A DNA stretch of 43,183 nt from Ferrovibrio sp. GTDB taxonomy: Bacteria; Pseudomonadota; Alphaproteobacteria; Ferrovibrionales; Ferrovibrionaceae. A model generated the notes under the pieces. The model made no database searches. It saw nothing but the letters and a program-made list of their open reading frames with translations, and was not told where the DNA came from. How positions within the stretch are numbered: the first letter of the stretch is position 1; the number at the start of each line of letters is the position of its first letter. Both the position numbers and the translations under genes were made by a program. Positions 34,501 to 42,303 of this stretch are shown piece by piece. The stretch is from NCBI RefSeq assembly GCF_017994015.1, contig NZ_JAGOLP010000029.1, forward strand, positions 1-43,183, written 5' to 3'.

Positions 34501-34722
34501 ATGCCCGCTATTGATATCAAGGCCGAAGTGACCGGCAAGGTGTGGAAGATCGAAACCCGTGTTGGCGACGCGCTGGGCGACGGCGACGTGGTGATGATCC
34601 TGGAATCGATGAAGATGGAGATTCCGGTGGAAGCGCCAAAAGCCGGCAAGCTTGGTGCCATCCTGGTGGCCGAGGGCGACAGCGTAAAGGAAGGCCAGGT
34701 CCTGGCGCGGCTGGAGGTCTAG
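34501..34722 (+). CDS. Stand-alone biotinyl (biotin/lipoyl-attachment) domain protein
   Basis: The 73-residue protein is a single biotinyl/lipoyl barrel. MILESMKMEIPVEAP holds the biotinylation lysine Lys38 in the M-K-M motif, and GKVWKIETRVGDALGDGDVV and VAEGDSVKEGQVLARLEV are the flanking strands. Such small carriers serve acyl-CoA or urea carboxylases whose other subunits are encoded elsewhere; none lies in this window. The ATG at 34501 is preceded by a weak AGGGATGGA. The M-K-M motif favours biotin over lipoate. Confidence 0.92.
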   Translation: MPAIDIKAEVTGKVWKIETRVGDALGDGDVVMILESMKMEIPVEAPKAGKLGAILVAEGDSVKEGQVLARLEV

Positions 34723-34750
34723 CTCCGGCCGCGCAGCCCAGCCTTTATCC

Positions 34751-36805
34751 TCAGCGCAACGCCGCCGCGATATTGCCGCCATCCACCGTGGCCACGCCGC
34801 CGGTGGTTTTCTGCGCCACGGCAAGCTGCACAAAAGCCTGCGCCACATCGCTGGCCTTCACTTCGCGGCCGAGCAGGTTGCCCGACATGTAATCCTTCTC
34901 CGACACGCCGCGCGCCTTGGAGCGCTTGGCCACCATGTCGTCGGTGAGCAGGCCGGAGCGGATGCGGTCAGCATTCACTGCGCCGGAGCGGATGCCATAG
35001 GCGCCGTAATCCAGCGCATATTGCCGCGACAGGAACAACGTGGCCGCCTTGGGCAGGCCATAGGTGCCGAAATCTGGGCCGGGATTAACCGCCTGCTTCG
35101 AGGCATTGAACAGCAGGCAGCCGCCGGTCTGCTGCTTGAGCATGATCGCCACGGCGGCCTGAGCCACATATTGATGGCTGAAGAAATTGAGATCGAAGCT
35201 CTTGCGCAGGCTCTCGTCGCTCACCTCGCCGATGCGGCCGCCCCAGGCAGCACCCGCATTCGACACCACGATATCAACACCGCCAAAATGCGCCGCCACC
35301 TTGGCAAAGGCGGCACGCACGGCGGCTTCCTTGGTCACATCGCAGGCCAGGCCGATGCCGCCAAGCTTCTTGGCCACTTCGGCCGCCTTGGCGCCATCCA
35401 GGTCGAGCACCGCAATCTCGGCGCCTTCAGCCGCAAAGGCCTTGGCCGTAGCCGCGCCGATGGCGCCGGCGCCGCCGGTGACCACCACCACCTGACGCGC
35501 CAGCGGCTTCTCGGCGCCCTTGCCCAGCTTGGCCTGCTCAAGCGACCAGTATTCCACATCGAAGATGTCGCGTTCGGCAATCGAGGTGAATGTGCCGATG
35601 GCTTCGGCCCGCGTAATCACCGCCACGGCGGTTTCGGCAATATCGGCCGCGATGCTGGCTTCCTTGCGCGACTTGCCAACACCGATCAGCCCCAGGCCCG
35701 GCACCAGCAAGGCGCGCGGCATCGGGTCCAGCATGATCTTCTTCGGCTGCGCCACGGCATTATGGCGCTCAAAATAGGCCTTGTACTTGGCGATATAGGC
35801 ATCCAGCGCCTTCCGGGCACCGGCAGCGAAATCATCCAGCTTGCCGGCTTCCGGCGCCGGCAGAATCATCGGCCAGGGCTTGGTGCGGATCACATGATCC
35901 GGCGTCACCGTGCCGGCCTGGCTGTAGCGCGCCACATCCTTGCCATTCACAAAGGCATCAATTTCCGGCGTCTGGCGACGATCAAACACCCAGCGGCCAT
36001 ACTGGCCGTCATCCGGATTGGTGGGCAGCGCGATCAGGCCACGCAGGATCGGCAGCACATCTTCCGGCGCCGCAATCTTCTTCGGCAGCTTGGCCTGGGC
36101 GAACACAGTCTTCTTGCCCTTGGCCAACCGCGCCTCAGCCATCGAGACAAACTCGATCATGCGGTCATAAGCCTGCTTGGCGTTGTCGCCCCAGGTGAAG
36201 ATGCCATGCTTCACCAGCACCAGGCCCTCGGCATCGGGCTGGCGGCGGAAAGCTTCGGCGGCCTTCTTGGCCAGGCCAAAGCCCGGCATCTCGTATTCCA
36301 CCACGGCGATGCGCTTGCCATAGAGCTTCTTCGCCAGTTCGATGCCATCGGGCTGATCGGTCAGCGCCAGCACCGCATCGGCATGGGTATGGTCGATGAA
36401 CTTATGCGGCAGGAAGGCATGAAACAGCGTTTCCACCGACGGATTGGGCGAGGTGGAATCGAGCAGGTTGCAGCGTTGCACATTCACCATGTCCTCATCG
36501 GTCAGAACCTTGAGGTCAATCAGCGCCTGCAACGGCTTGAGCCGCACGGCGGGCAGCCCCGGCGGCTCGATCACACCCATATCCCAGCCCGAACCCTTGA
36601 CGCAGAGCACATCCACCGGATTGCCCAGAATGTCACGCATGCGGGTTTTCACCGAGGTGTTGCCGCCACCATGCTGCACCAGGGCCGGCACGCCGCCGAG
36701 CAGCCGCGTGGTGTAGGTGCGGATCGCCAGATCCTCATTCACACCTTGCAGCGCGTAATGCTTGATAGCGGCCTTGGCATCGCGGTCGGACCAGAGATTC
36801 TTCAT
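34751..36805 (-). CDS. Bifunctional class II aldolase / short-chain dehydrogenase
   Basis: The 684-residue protein fuses two enzymes. Residues about 20-240 form a class II (zinc) aldolase: QHGGGNTSVK, Glu125 in NPSVETLFHAF, His139 and His141 in DHTHADAV, and His200 in VKHGIFTWGDN. Residues about 430-680 form an SDR with GGAGAIG, the NASK serine and YGLPK. Similar fusions (RhaEW-type) split rhamnulose-1-phosphate and oxidise lactaldehyde. Here the gene follows mtnA by 19 bp, so a likely substrate is 5-methylthioribulose-1-phosphate or 5-deoxyribulose-1-phosphate, giving dihydroxyacetone phosphate and an aldehyde that the SDR would oxidise or reduce. The domains are certain; the substrate is inferred. 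Confidence 0.88.
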   Translation of the reverse strand: MKNLWSDRDAKAAIKHYALQGVNEDLAIRTYTTRLLGGVPALVQHGGGNTSVKTRMRDILGNPVDVLCVKGSGWDMGVIEPPGLPAVRLKPLQALIDLKVLTDEDMVNVQRCNLLDSTSPNPSVETLFHAFLPHKFIDHTHADAVLALTDQPDGIELAKKLYGKRIAVVEYEMPGFGLAKKAAEAFRRQPDAEGLVLVKHGIFTWGDNAKQAYDRMIEFVSMAEARLAKGKKTVFAQAKLPKKIAAPEDVLPILRGLIALPTNPDDGQYGRWVFDRRQTPEIDAFVNGKDVARYSQAGTVTPDHVIRTKPWPMILPAPEAGKLDDFAAGARKALDAYIAKYKAYFERHNAVAQPKKIMLDPMPRALLVPGLGLIGVGKSRKEASIAADIAETAVAVITRAEAIGTFTSIAERDIFDVEYWSLEQAKLGKGAEKPLARQVVVVTGGAGAIGAATAKAFAAEGAEIAVLDLDGAKAAEVAKKLGGIGLACDVTKEAAVRAAFAKVAAHFGGVDIVVSNAGAAWGGRIGEVSDESLRKSFDLNFFSHQYVAQAAVAIMLKQQTGGCLLFNASKQAVNPGPDFGTYGLPKAATLFLSRQYALDYGAYGIRSGAVNADRIRSGLLTDDMVAKRSKARGVSEKDYMSGNLLGREVKASDVAQAFVQLAVAQKTTGGVATVDGGNIAAALR

Positions 36806-36824
36806 CTTTTGGGGCTTTCGTCTT

Positions 36825-37922
36825 TCAGAGGGCGTGTTCTGGGAACAGCGAGATCAGGCCGGCTTCGGATGCCGGGCAGATGCCGCGCTCGGTGATCAGG
36901 CCGGTAACCAGGCGGGCCGGTGTCACGTCGAAACCATAATTCGCGGCGCGGGTGGCATCGGGGGTGATCCGCACCGCCACGATGTCGCCGGCAGCGGTCT
37001 TGCCGCTCATCACGGTCACTTCGCTTTCAGCGCGTTCCTCGATGGGGATTTCGCGCACGCCATCGGCAATGGTCCAGTCGATGGTGGAGCTGGGCAGCGC
37101 AACATAGAACGGCACGCCGTTATCCTTGGCCGCCAGCGCCTTGAGATAGGTGCCGATCTTGTTGCATACATCGCCGCGCCGCGTGGTGCGATCAGTGCCG
37201 ACAATGCAGAAATCCACCTGGCCATGCTGCATCAGATGGCCGCCGGCATTATCCACGATCAGGGTATGCGGCACACCATGGCTGGCCAGTTCCCAAGCCG
37301 TGAGCGAGGCGCCCTGGTTACGCGGCCGGGTTTCATCCACCCAGACATGCACCGGGATGCCGGCATCATGTGCCTTGTAGATCGGCGCCAGCGCGGTGCC
37401 CCAATCCACCGTCGCGAGCCAGCCGGCATTACAATGGGTCAGGATATTGACCGGGCGCTGCTTGCCGGTCTCGGCATACATGGCCTCAATCAGCTTGAGG
37501 CCGTGATTGCCGATGGCGGAGCAAACCTCCACATCCTCGTCGCAGATTTCCGCCGCCAGGCGATAGGCGGCAGCGGCGCGCTCCTTGGGCACCAGCGGCG
37601 CCAGCACATTCCGCACCCGATCCAGCGCCCAGCGCAGATTGATCGCGGTCGGCCGGGTCTCCACCAGCACATCATAGGCATGCGCCAAAGCCTCGTCGGA
37701 AGCATCATGGCGCATCGCCAGCGCCAAGCCATAGGCACCGGTGGCGCCGATCAGCGGCGCGCCGCGCACGATCATCGCCTTGATCGCATGCGCCGCCTCT
37801 TCCATGCTGGTCAGGCTGGTGGTGACAAAACGATGTGGCTGCCCGGTCTGGTCGATGATTCCAACCGACCAGCCATCGTCATTGACCCAGATCGTGCGGT
37901 AGGCTACGCCGTTAACCTTCAT
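36825..37922 (-). CDS. mtnA: S-methyl-5-thioribose-1-phosphate isomerase (MtnA family)
   Basis: MtnA converts the aldose 5-methylthioribose-1-phosphate to the ketose. From [15 protein letters not shown] the protein is 365 residues, the normal length; the frame runs 55 codons further upstream without homology, and AAGGG precedes the ATG at 37922. It has [16 protein letters not shown], the catalytic Cys in [12 protein letters not shown] and the catalytic Asp in [20 protein letters not shown]. The next gene encodes an aldolase/SDR fusion, not the dehydratase-enolase genes of the full methionine salvage path. The operon may serve a shunt that yields dihydroxyacetone phosphate, or 5-deoxyribose disposal, for which MtnA-like isomerases are known. 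Confidence 0.93.
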   Translation of the reverse strand: MKVNGVAYRTIWVNDDGWSVGIIDQTGQPHRFVTTSLTSMEEAAHAIKAMIVRGAPLIGATGAYGLALAMRHDASDEALAHAYDVLVETRPTAINLRWALDRVRNVLAPLVPKERAAAAYRLAAEICDEDVEVCSAIGNHGLKLIEAMYAETGKQRPVNILTHCNAGWLATVDWGTALAPIYKAHDAGIPVHVWVDETRPRNQGASLTAWELASHGVPHTLIVDNAGGHLMQHGQVDFCIVGTDRTTRRGDVCNKIGTYLKALAAKDNGVPFYVALPSSTIDWTIADGVREIPIEERAESEVTVMSGKTAAGDIVAVRITPDATRAANYGFDVTPARLVTGLITERGICPASEAGLISLFPEHAL

Positions 37923-38034
37923 GGTCGGCCCTTTCGGGTAAAAGGAAAATCGGCGCGGAAAATAGCCGGTCTGGCCTAGCGAGGCAATTGCTCCGGAGAC
38001 CGCGCCTGCCTTTGTAACATATGAGACTTTTTCA

Positions 38035-39213
38035 ATGCTGGGCGTGATTTTCTTCGCCGTCATGGTAGACCTGATCGGCTTTGGCATCGTGTTGCCGTTG
38101 CTGCCCTTCTATGCCAGCAGCTTCGGCGCCTCGCCTTTTGTCATCGCCCTGCTCGCCTCGGTATTCTCAATTGCGCAATTCATCACCGCGCCGTTGCTGG
38201 GCGGCCTCACGGATCGTATCGGCCGGCGGCCGGTTTTTCTGGCCTGCACCCTGATCTCCTGCCTGGCCTATATCGGCCTGGCCCATGCCGACAACCTGCT
38301 GATGGTGTTTCTGGCGCGCATCTTTGCCGGCATCGGCGCCGGCAAGATCGGCATCGCCCAGGCCATTATCGCCGACAGCACACCACCTGAACAGCGCGCG
38401 CGGGGCATGGGCATGGTGGGCGCCGCCTTCGGCCTTGGCATGATCCTGGGGCCGGTGCTGGGCGGCCTGCTGACTGGCCCCAACCCGGCGGCGCCGAACT
38501 ACCACCTGCCGGCACTGGCGGCGGCGCTGGCCTCATTCTGCGCCCTGGGCTTTGCGCTTTGGCGCCTGAAGGAAACCCATCCACCGGGCCGGGCCCAAGC
38601 CGGCGGGATGCCAAGCCGCAACCCTTTGCGCGGTCTGGACAAGATCGGCCCCATCGCCCTGGCTCTGATCCTGGTACAGTTCTTCATCAACTTTGTCTTT
38701 GCCCAGATCGAAGTGCTGTTTCCACTTTTCACTGCGGATCGCTTCGGCTGGCACGCTTTTGAGGTGGGCATCGCCTTCACCTTTATCGGCATCATCGTGC
38801 TGACCATGCAGGGCGGCCTGATCGGGCCTTTGTCACGGCGCTTCGGCGAAAGCCTGTTGCTGCGCATCGGCATTGTCGGCCTGGCCTTTGGCACCCTGAT
38901 CGTGGCCTGGGTGGTGAATGTACCGATGCTGGGCCTTTCGATTCTCTTCACCGCCACCAGCTTCGCCATGATCAATCCCAGCCTGGCCAGCCTGATCAGC
39001 CGCGCCGCAGCGCCCGAGCATCAAGGCATCACCCTGGGCGCAGCGCAGGGCCTGGCAGCCCTCGGCCGTGTGCTTGGCCCCCTGCTTGGCGGCCTGTTAT
39101 ACGAAGCGGTCAGCCCTGAGGCGCCCTACCTGGTCGGCGGCGTCCTGCTGCTGCTCACCCTGCTGGTATTCTACAAGCCGATGCGCCGGGTCGGGCGCGG
39201 GGCCGAACCATGA
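38035..39213 (+). CDS. MFS exporter, TetA-like
   Basis: The 392-residue protein has about twelve membrane helices. It opens [20 protein letters not shown], the DHA1/TetA signature, and carries motif [12 protein letters not shown] in the loop between helices 2 and 3 and motif [16 protein letters not shown]1 proteins expel drugs or metabolites in exchange for protons. Here the helix-1 Asp and the motif A Asp and Arg residues are present. The substrate is unknown and tetracycline is not implied by this level of similarity. Its stop overlaps the start of the oxidoreductase gene by 4 bp, and it is divergent from mtnA with 112 bp between. Confidence 0.9.
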   Translation: MLGVIFFAVMVDLIGFGIVLPLLPFYASSFGASPFVIALLASVFSIAQFITAPLLGGLTDRIGRRPVFLACTLISCLAYIGLAHADNLLMVFLARIFAGIGAGKIGIAQAIIADSTPPEQRARGMGMVGAAFGLGMILGPVLGGLLTGPNPAAPNYHLPALAAALASFCALGFALWRLKETHPPGRAQAGGMPSRNPLRGLDKIGPIALALILVQFFINFVFAQIEVLFPLFTADRFGWHAFEVGIAFTFIGIIVLTMQGGLIGPLSRRFGESLLLRIGIVGLAFGTLIVAWVVNVPMLGLSILFTATSFAMINPSLASLISRAAAPEHQGITLGAAQGLAALGRVLGPLLGGLLYEAVSPEAPYLVGGVLLLLTLLVFYKPMRRVGRGAEP

Positions 39214-40223
39214 GCAGCAATCTGCCAAAGACCGGCGGCAGTTATCGTGTGCTGCATTGTGTGCGGCTGGGCGCACCGGAGGACGTGCTGGAATTTGCCG
39301 ACATGCCGCGCGGCCCGCTGCCGCCGGGCCATGTGCGGCTGCGGGTGCGCGCCGCCGGGGTGAATTTCCCCGATCTGCTGATGCTGGCGGGCGAATACCA
39401 GCATAAGCCGCCGCTGCCCTTCATTCCTGGCTTCGAAGCCGCCGGCGATATCCTGGAGGTCGCCGCCGATGTGACAGAGTGGCAGCCCGGCATGGCCGTG
39501 CTGGTGCATTGCCGCACCGGCGCCTTCGCCGAGGAATTGGTGGCGCCGGTTGCCGCGCTGCTGCCCAAGCCGGCGCAGTATTCCTATGAACAGGCTGCCG
39601 CCTTTCCGGTGGCCGCCAACACAGCCTGGGCCGGCCTGGTGGCGCGCGGCGACTTGCGGCGCGGCGAACGCCTGCTGGTGCTGGGTGCCGGTGGCGGCAC
39701 CGGTATGGCCGCCGTGGCGCTTGGCGCACAGCTTGGCGCCCGCGTCATCGCGGTGGCTTCCAGCGCGGCGAAACGCCAGGCGGCACGCCAGGCCGGCGCC
39801 GAAATCACCCTGGATAGCGGCAACCCGGACTGGCCGCGGGAATTACTCGCCCTGACGGCTGATCATGGCAGCGATGTGGTGTTTGATCCGGTTGGTGGCG
39901 CCGCGTTTCACGCCGCCTGGAAAACCGTGGCGCCAAACGGGCGTTATCTGGTGATCGGCTTTGCCTCGGGCGAGCGCCCCAGCCTGCCGGCCAACAAACT
40001 GCTGCTGCGTGGCGCCGCCCTGATCGGGGTGCGGGCCGGCGAGCAATTGCGGCGCCAGCCAGCGCTGGAGCCGCTGATGCGGCACAACCTGTCGAACTGG
40101 CTAGTCAGCGGCCAGGGGCGGCCGCTGGTCAGCGAGATTCATCCGTTCAACCGCGCTGCTCGCGCCATCAGCCGCCTCGGCCAGCGCCAGGCGGTAGGCA
40201 AGCTGGTGCTCCGCATCGCCTGA
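39210..40223 (+). CDS. NADPH:quinone oxidoreductase family protein
   Basis: The 337-residue medium-chain dehydrogenase has a GroES-like N-terminal domain (LPPGHVRLRVRAAGVNFPDL, PFIPGFEAAGDI) and a Rossmann domain (LLVLGAGGGTGMAAVALGAQ). There are no zinc-binding cysteines, as in the zeta-crystallin/QOR group that reduces quinones or enoyl-thioesters with NADPH. It is translationally coupled to the MFS gene (ATGA overlap). Its last 123 bp overlap the histidine kinase gene on the other strand, yet its C-terminus (RQAVGKLVLRIA) is the normal family ending, so it is not truncated. Confidence 0.9.
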   Translation: MSSNLPKTGGSYRVLHCVRLGAPEDVLEFADMPRGPLPPGHVRLRVRAAGVNFPDLLMLAGEYQHKPPLPFIPGFEAAGDILEVAADVTEWQPGMAVLVHCRTGAFAEELVAPVAALLPKPAQYSYEQAAAFPVAANTAWAGLVARGDLRRGERLLVLGAGGGTGMAAVALGAQLGARVIAVASSAAKRQAARQAGAEITLDSGNPDWPRELLALTADHGSDVVFDPVGGAAFHAAWKTVAPNGRYLVIGFASGERPSLPANKLLLRGAALIGVRAGEQLRRQPALEPLMRHNLSNWLVSGQGRPLVSEIHPFNRAARAISRLGQRQAVGKLVLRIA

Positions 40224-41906
40224 GACCGGCCCGGCAGTATCCGGCACCAGCGGCATTGTCAGCAGCCGGGCTGTTGCCAGAACCGGCGGGCGATCCTGCA
40301 AACGATCCGGCGGCAGGATCACCGTCACCGTGGTGCCGATGCCAACCTCGCTATCAATGGCAAGGCGGCCGCCATGCAGCTCCACCAGGCTGCGGGTCAG
40401 CGCCAGGCCCAGGCCGGTGCCTTCATGGCTGCGCGACAGGGCATTCGCCACCTGGGCAAAAGGCTGCAACACGCGCTCGATATCGGCGGCAGCAATGCCG
40501 ATGCCGGTATCGGATACCGCGATTGACGTGTTGCCGGCCTCGTCAATCGAAACATCGATATTGACGCGGCCGCCGCGCGGCGTGAACTTCACCGCATTGC
40601 TCAGCAGATTGATCCACACCTGACGCAGCCTTCGGCTGTCACCCCACAGCGTGGGGGAGCGCTCGGGCAACGCCTTGGCAATGCCGATACCGTTGTGATG
40701 CGCCCGCTCGCGCACCAGCAGCAGCGCCGCATCGAGGCTTTCTTCCAGGCAGAACCATTCCTCTTCCAGCGCCATCTTACCGGCTTCAACCTTCGCCATA
40801 TCAAGGATATCGTTGATCAGCGCCAGCAGATGGCGACCGGAAGCCAGGATGTCGCGGCAATATTCGGTGTATTTGGCGTTGCCGATCGGCCCCAGCATGC
40901 CTTCCGAAAGGATTTGCGAAAAGCCCAAGATGGCATTCAGCGGCGTGCGCAATTCATGGCTCATATTGGCCAGGAAATCGCTCTTGGCGCGATTGGCCGC
41001 CTCAGCCTGTTCCTTGGCCTGCATCAGCGCTTCTTCGGCACGGCGTTGGCTGCTCACATCGCGGAACATGCCCTCGATCATCACCATGTTGCCGCGTTCG
41101 TCATCCACCCGGCGCAATGTCTTGGAAACCCAGATCACGCTGCCATCACGGCGCCGCATCTGCGAACGGAAATCGCGGGTCATGCCGTGGCGTTCAAGCT
41201 GATCGGTCAATTCGCGGCGGCGTGATTGCTGCACATAAAGCTGGCGCCCGGCATTGGTCACTTCGCGCAGCATTTCATCGGGCGAGGCATAGCCAAACAC
41301 GGCAGCGCCGGCGCGATTGACCGACAGGATACGGCCTTGCGGCGTCACCTGGATGATGCCCTCATGCACGTTGTCAAAAATCTGCCGGTATTTGGCTTCG
41401 GCCTGACGCAGCCGCATCTGCGCCCGTTTGCGGATGGTGATGTCGCTGAACACTGAAACATAGCCACCACCATGCTGCCCAGCCGGCAGACGGCGCCAAT
41501 CGAAGCTGAGCCAGGTGCCGTCGGCCAGCCGCACTTCCTGCTTGCGGTCGGCACGGGTGGAGGCATCGATATAGGCTTCAACCCAGGCCTCGGCTTCCTC
41601 GGCGCGCAGGTTGATGACCCCCTGGTCAATCAGCAGAAACAGGAATTCCTTGGCGGTGATGCCGGCTTGCAAATCGGTTGCGCCCAGGCCGAACAGATCC
41701 GGCAGGCGGCGATTGAAACGCAACAGGCGTGGCGTGGCATCCCACACCGCCAGCGCCTCGCCGATGGCATCCAGCGCATCGATGAACAGGGCGGCATCCG
41801 CCGCGCCCGCGCCATTCCCGGCCTGACCGGCATGGAATTCATGCAATTCGCGCCGGTGACGCGCACCCAGCGCAATGAGGAAATCTTCCTCGCCCGCGCC
41901 GCTCAT
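40101..41906 (-). CDS. Cytoplasmic PAS-domain hybrid-less histidine kinase
   Basis: The 601-residue protein has two PAS-type sensor regions (about 40-165 and 170-295; LRFNRRLPDLFGL and YRQIFDNVHEGIIQVTPQGR), then HisKA with phospho-accepting His317 in MSHELRTPLNAILGFSQIL, and HATPase_c with the N box QVWINLLSNAVKFTPRGGR, G1 DTGIGI and G2 GTGLGLAL. There are no membrane segments and no receiver domain. The dimerisation domain resembles that of DivJ/PleC-type kinases, but partners are not identifiable here. About 65 residues follow the ATPase domain, and the last 41 codons are antisense to the oxidoreductase gene. This tail has no known domain. Confidence 0.92.
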   Translation of the reverse strand: MSGAGEEDFLIALGARHRRELHEFHAGQAGNGAGAADAALFIDALDAIGEALAVWDATPRLLRFNRRLPDLFGLGATDLQAGITAKEFLFLLIDQGVINLRAEEAEAWVEAYIDASTRADRKQEVRLADGTWLSFDWRRLPAGQHGGGYVSVFSDITIRKRAQMRLRQAEAKYRQIFDNVHEGIIQVTPQGRILSVNRAGAAVFGYASPDEMLREVTNAGRQLYVQQSRRRELTDQLERHGMTRDFRSQMRRRDGSVIWVSKTLRRVDDERGNMVMIEGMFRDVSSQRRAEEALMQAKEQAEAANRAKSDFLANMSHELRTPLNAILGFSQILSEGMLGPIGNAKYTEYCRDILASGRHLLALINDILDMAKVEAGKMALEEEWFCLEESLDAALLLVRERAHHNGIGIAKALPERSPTLWGDSRRLRQVWINLLSNAVKFTPRGGRVNIDVSIDEAGNTSIAVSDTGIGIAAADIERVLQPFAQVANALSRSHEGTGLGLALTRSLVELHGGRLAIDSEVGIGTTVTVILPPDRLQDRPPVLATARLLTMPLVPDTAGPVSGDAEHQLAYRLALAEAADGASSAVERMNLADQRPPLAAD

Positions 41907-42194
41907 GGCCCGGTTTCCTTGGCACCGCTTCTGCCGGCGGTGCTATCCAGTTTGTGCAGCATCATTGGTGGCTTGATCGCCCCCGCCCCTGCCGCATCCT
42001 AAAAGATTGGCACATACCCCCGCCCCGCCTGCGCATGGTTGTTTTTGTTGTGAAACCCCCACAAGGCCCGCCTGTAGCGATTCGCGTTTCGCAACAAACA
42101 ACCCTGTACGGATTTGTCCCACAGCTTTCCGTTAGCGGCAAGCGATTAGTATTGCGGCTTGAATCTTTGCCTTCTGACACACCCTGTAGTCGCT

Positions 42195-42239
42195 GCCGGG
42201 ACTCCGGAAACCGCCAAGCGGTAGTTCCAGAGCCCCGGC
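42195..42239 (+). repeat. Long interrupted hairpin (candidate structured RNA)
   Basis: Four stem segments nest in order: GCCGGG/CCCGGC, CTC/GAG, GGAA/TTCC and CCGC/GCGG, closing a CAA loop, with small internal mismatches between. Seventeen pairs in 45 nt is more than expected by chance even in GC-rich DNA. No T-run follows on either strand. Confidence 0.6.
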
Positions 42240-42247
42240 GCGAAAGA

Positions 42248-42285
42248 CGGGTGTCAGCGCCAGCTTAAAAGCCGCGCGACACCCG
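42248..42285 (-). terminator. Hairpin downstream of the decarboxylase, possible terminator
   Basis: CGGGTGTC (42248-42255) pairs with GACACCCG (42278-42285), extended inward by GCGC/GCGC after a one-base bulge. It lies 18 bp past the decarboxylase stop. On the minus strand it is followed by TCTTTCG, a poor U-tract, so termination may be weak or the hairpin may only protect the 3' end. Confidence 0.5.
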
Positions 42286-42303
42286 CCATGGGTTCGGATC
42301 AGG

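Larger units (their letters stand above)
41907..42303 (+). other. Hairpin-rich 397-bp intergenic region
   Basis: No protein gene is supported; open frames here have odd composition and no family match. At least three dyads are visible: GGTTGTTTTTGTTG (42037-42050) against CAACAAACAACC (42092-42103); a 17-bp multi-segment hairpin at 42195-42239; and a 12-bp stem at 42248-42285. The left part should contain the kinase promoter on the minus strand, and the right part the 3' end of the decarboxylase transcript. The amount of pairing suggests either a long 3' UTR or an unrecognised structured RNA. Confidence 0.5.

Noticed and set aside
35021..36895. Long plus-strand open frame of 624 codons
   Set aside because: It is antisense to the aldolase/SDR gene, which has clear catalytic motifs; the composition is that of a shadow frame.
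41954..42268. Plus-strand frame of 104 codons in the intergenic region
   Set aside because: The composition is unlike neighbouring proteins, there is no Shine-Dalgarno or homology, and it runs through strong hairpins.
42195..42303. Possible ornithine-responsive (speF-type) leader or SRP RNA
   Set aside because: The region is at the 3' side of the decarboxylase gene, so it cannot be its leader; a CCGGAA stretch recalls SRP RNA, but the conserved GGAAGGAAGCAG loop is absent.
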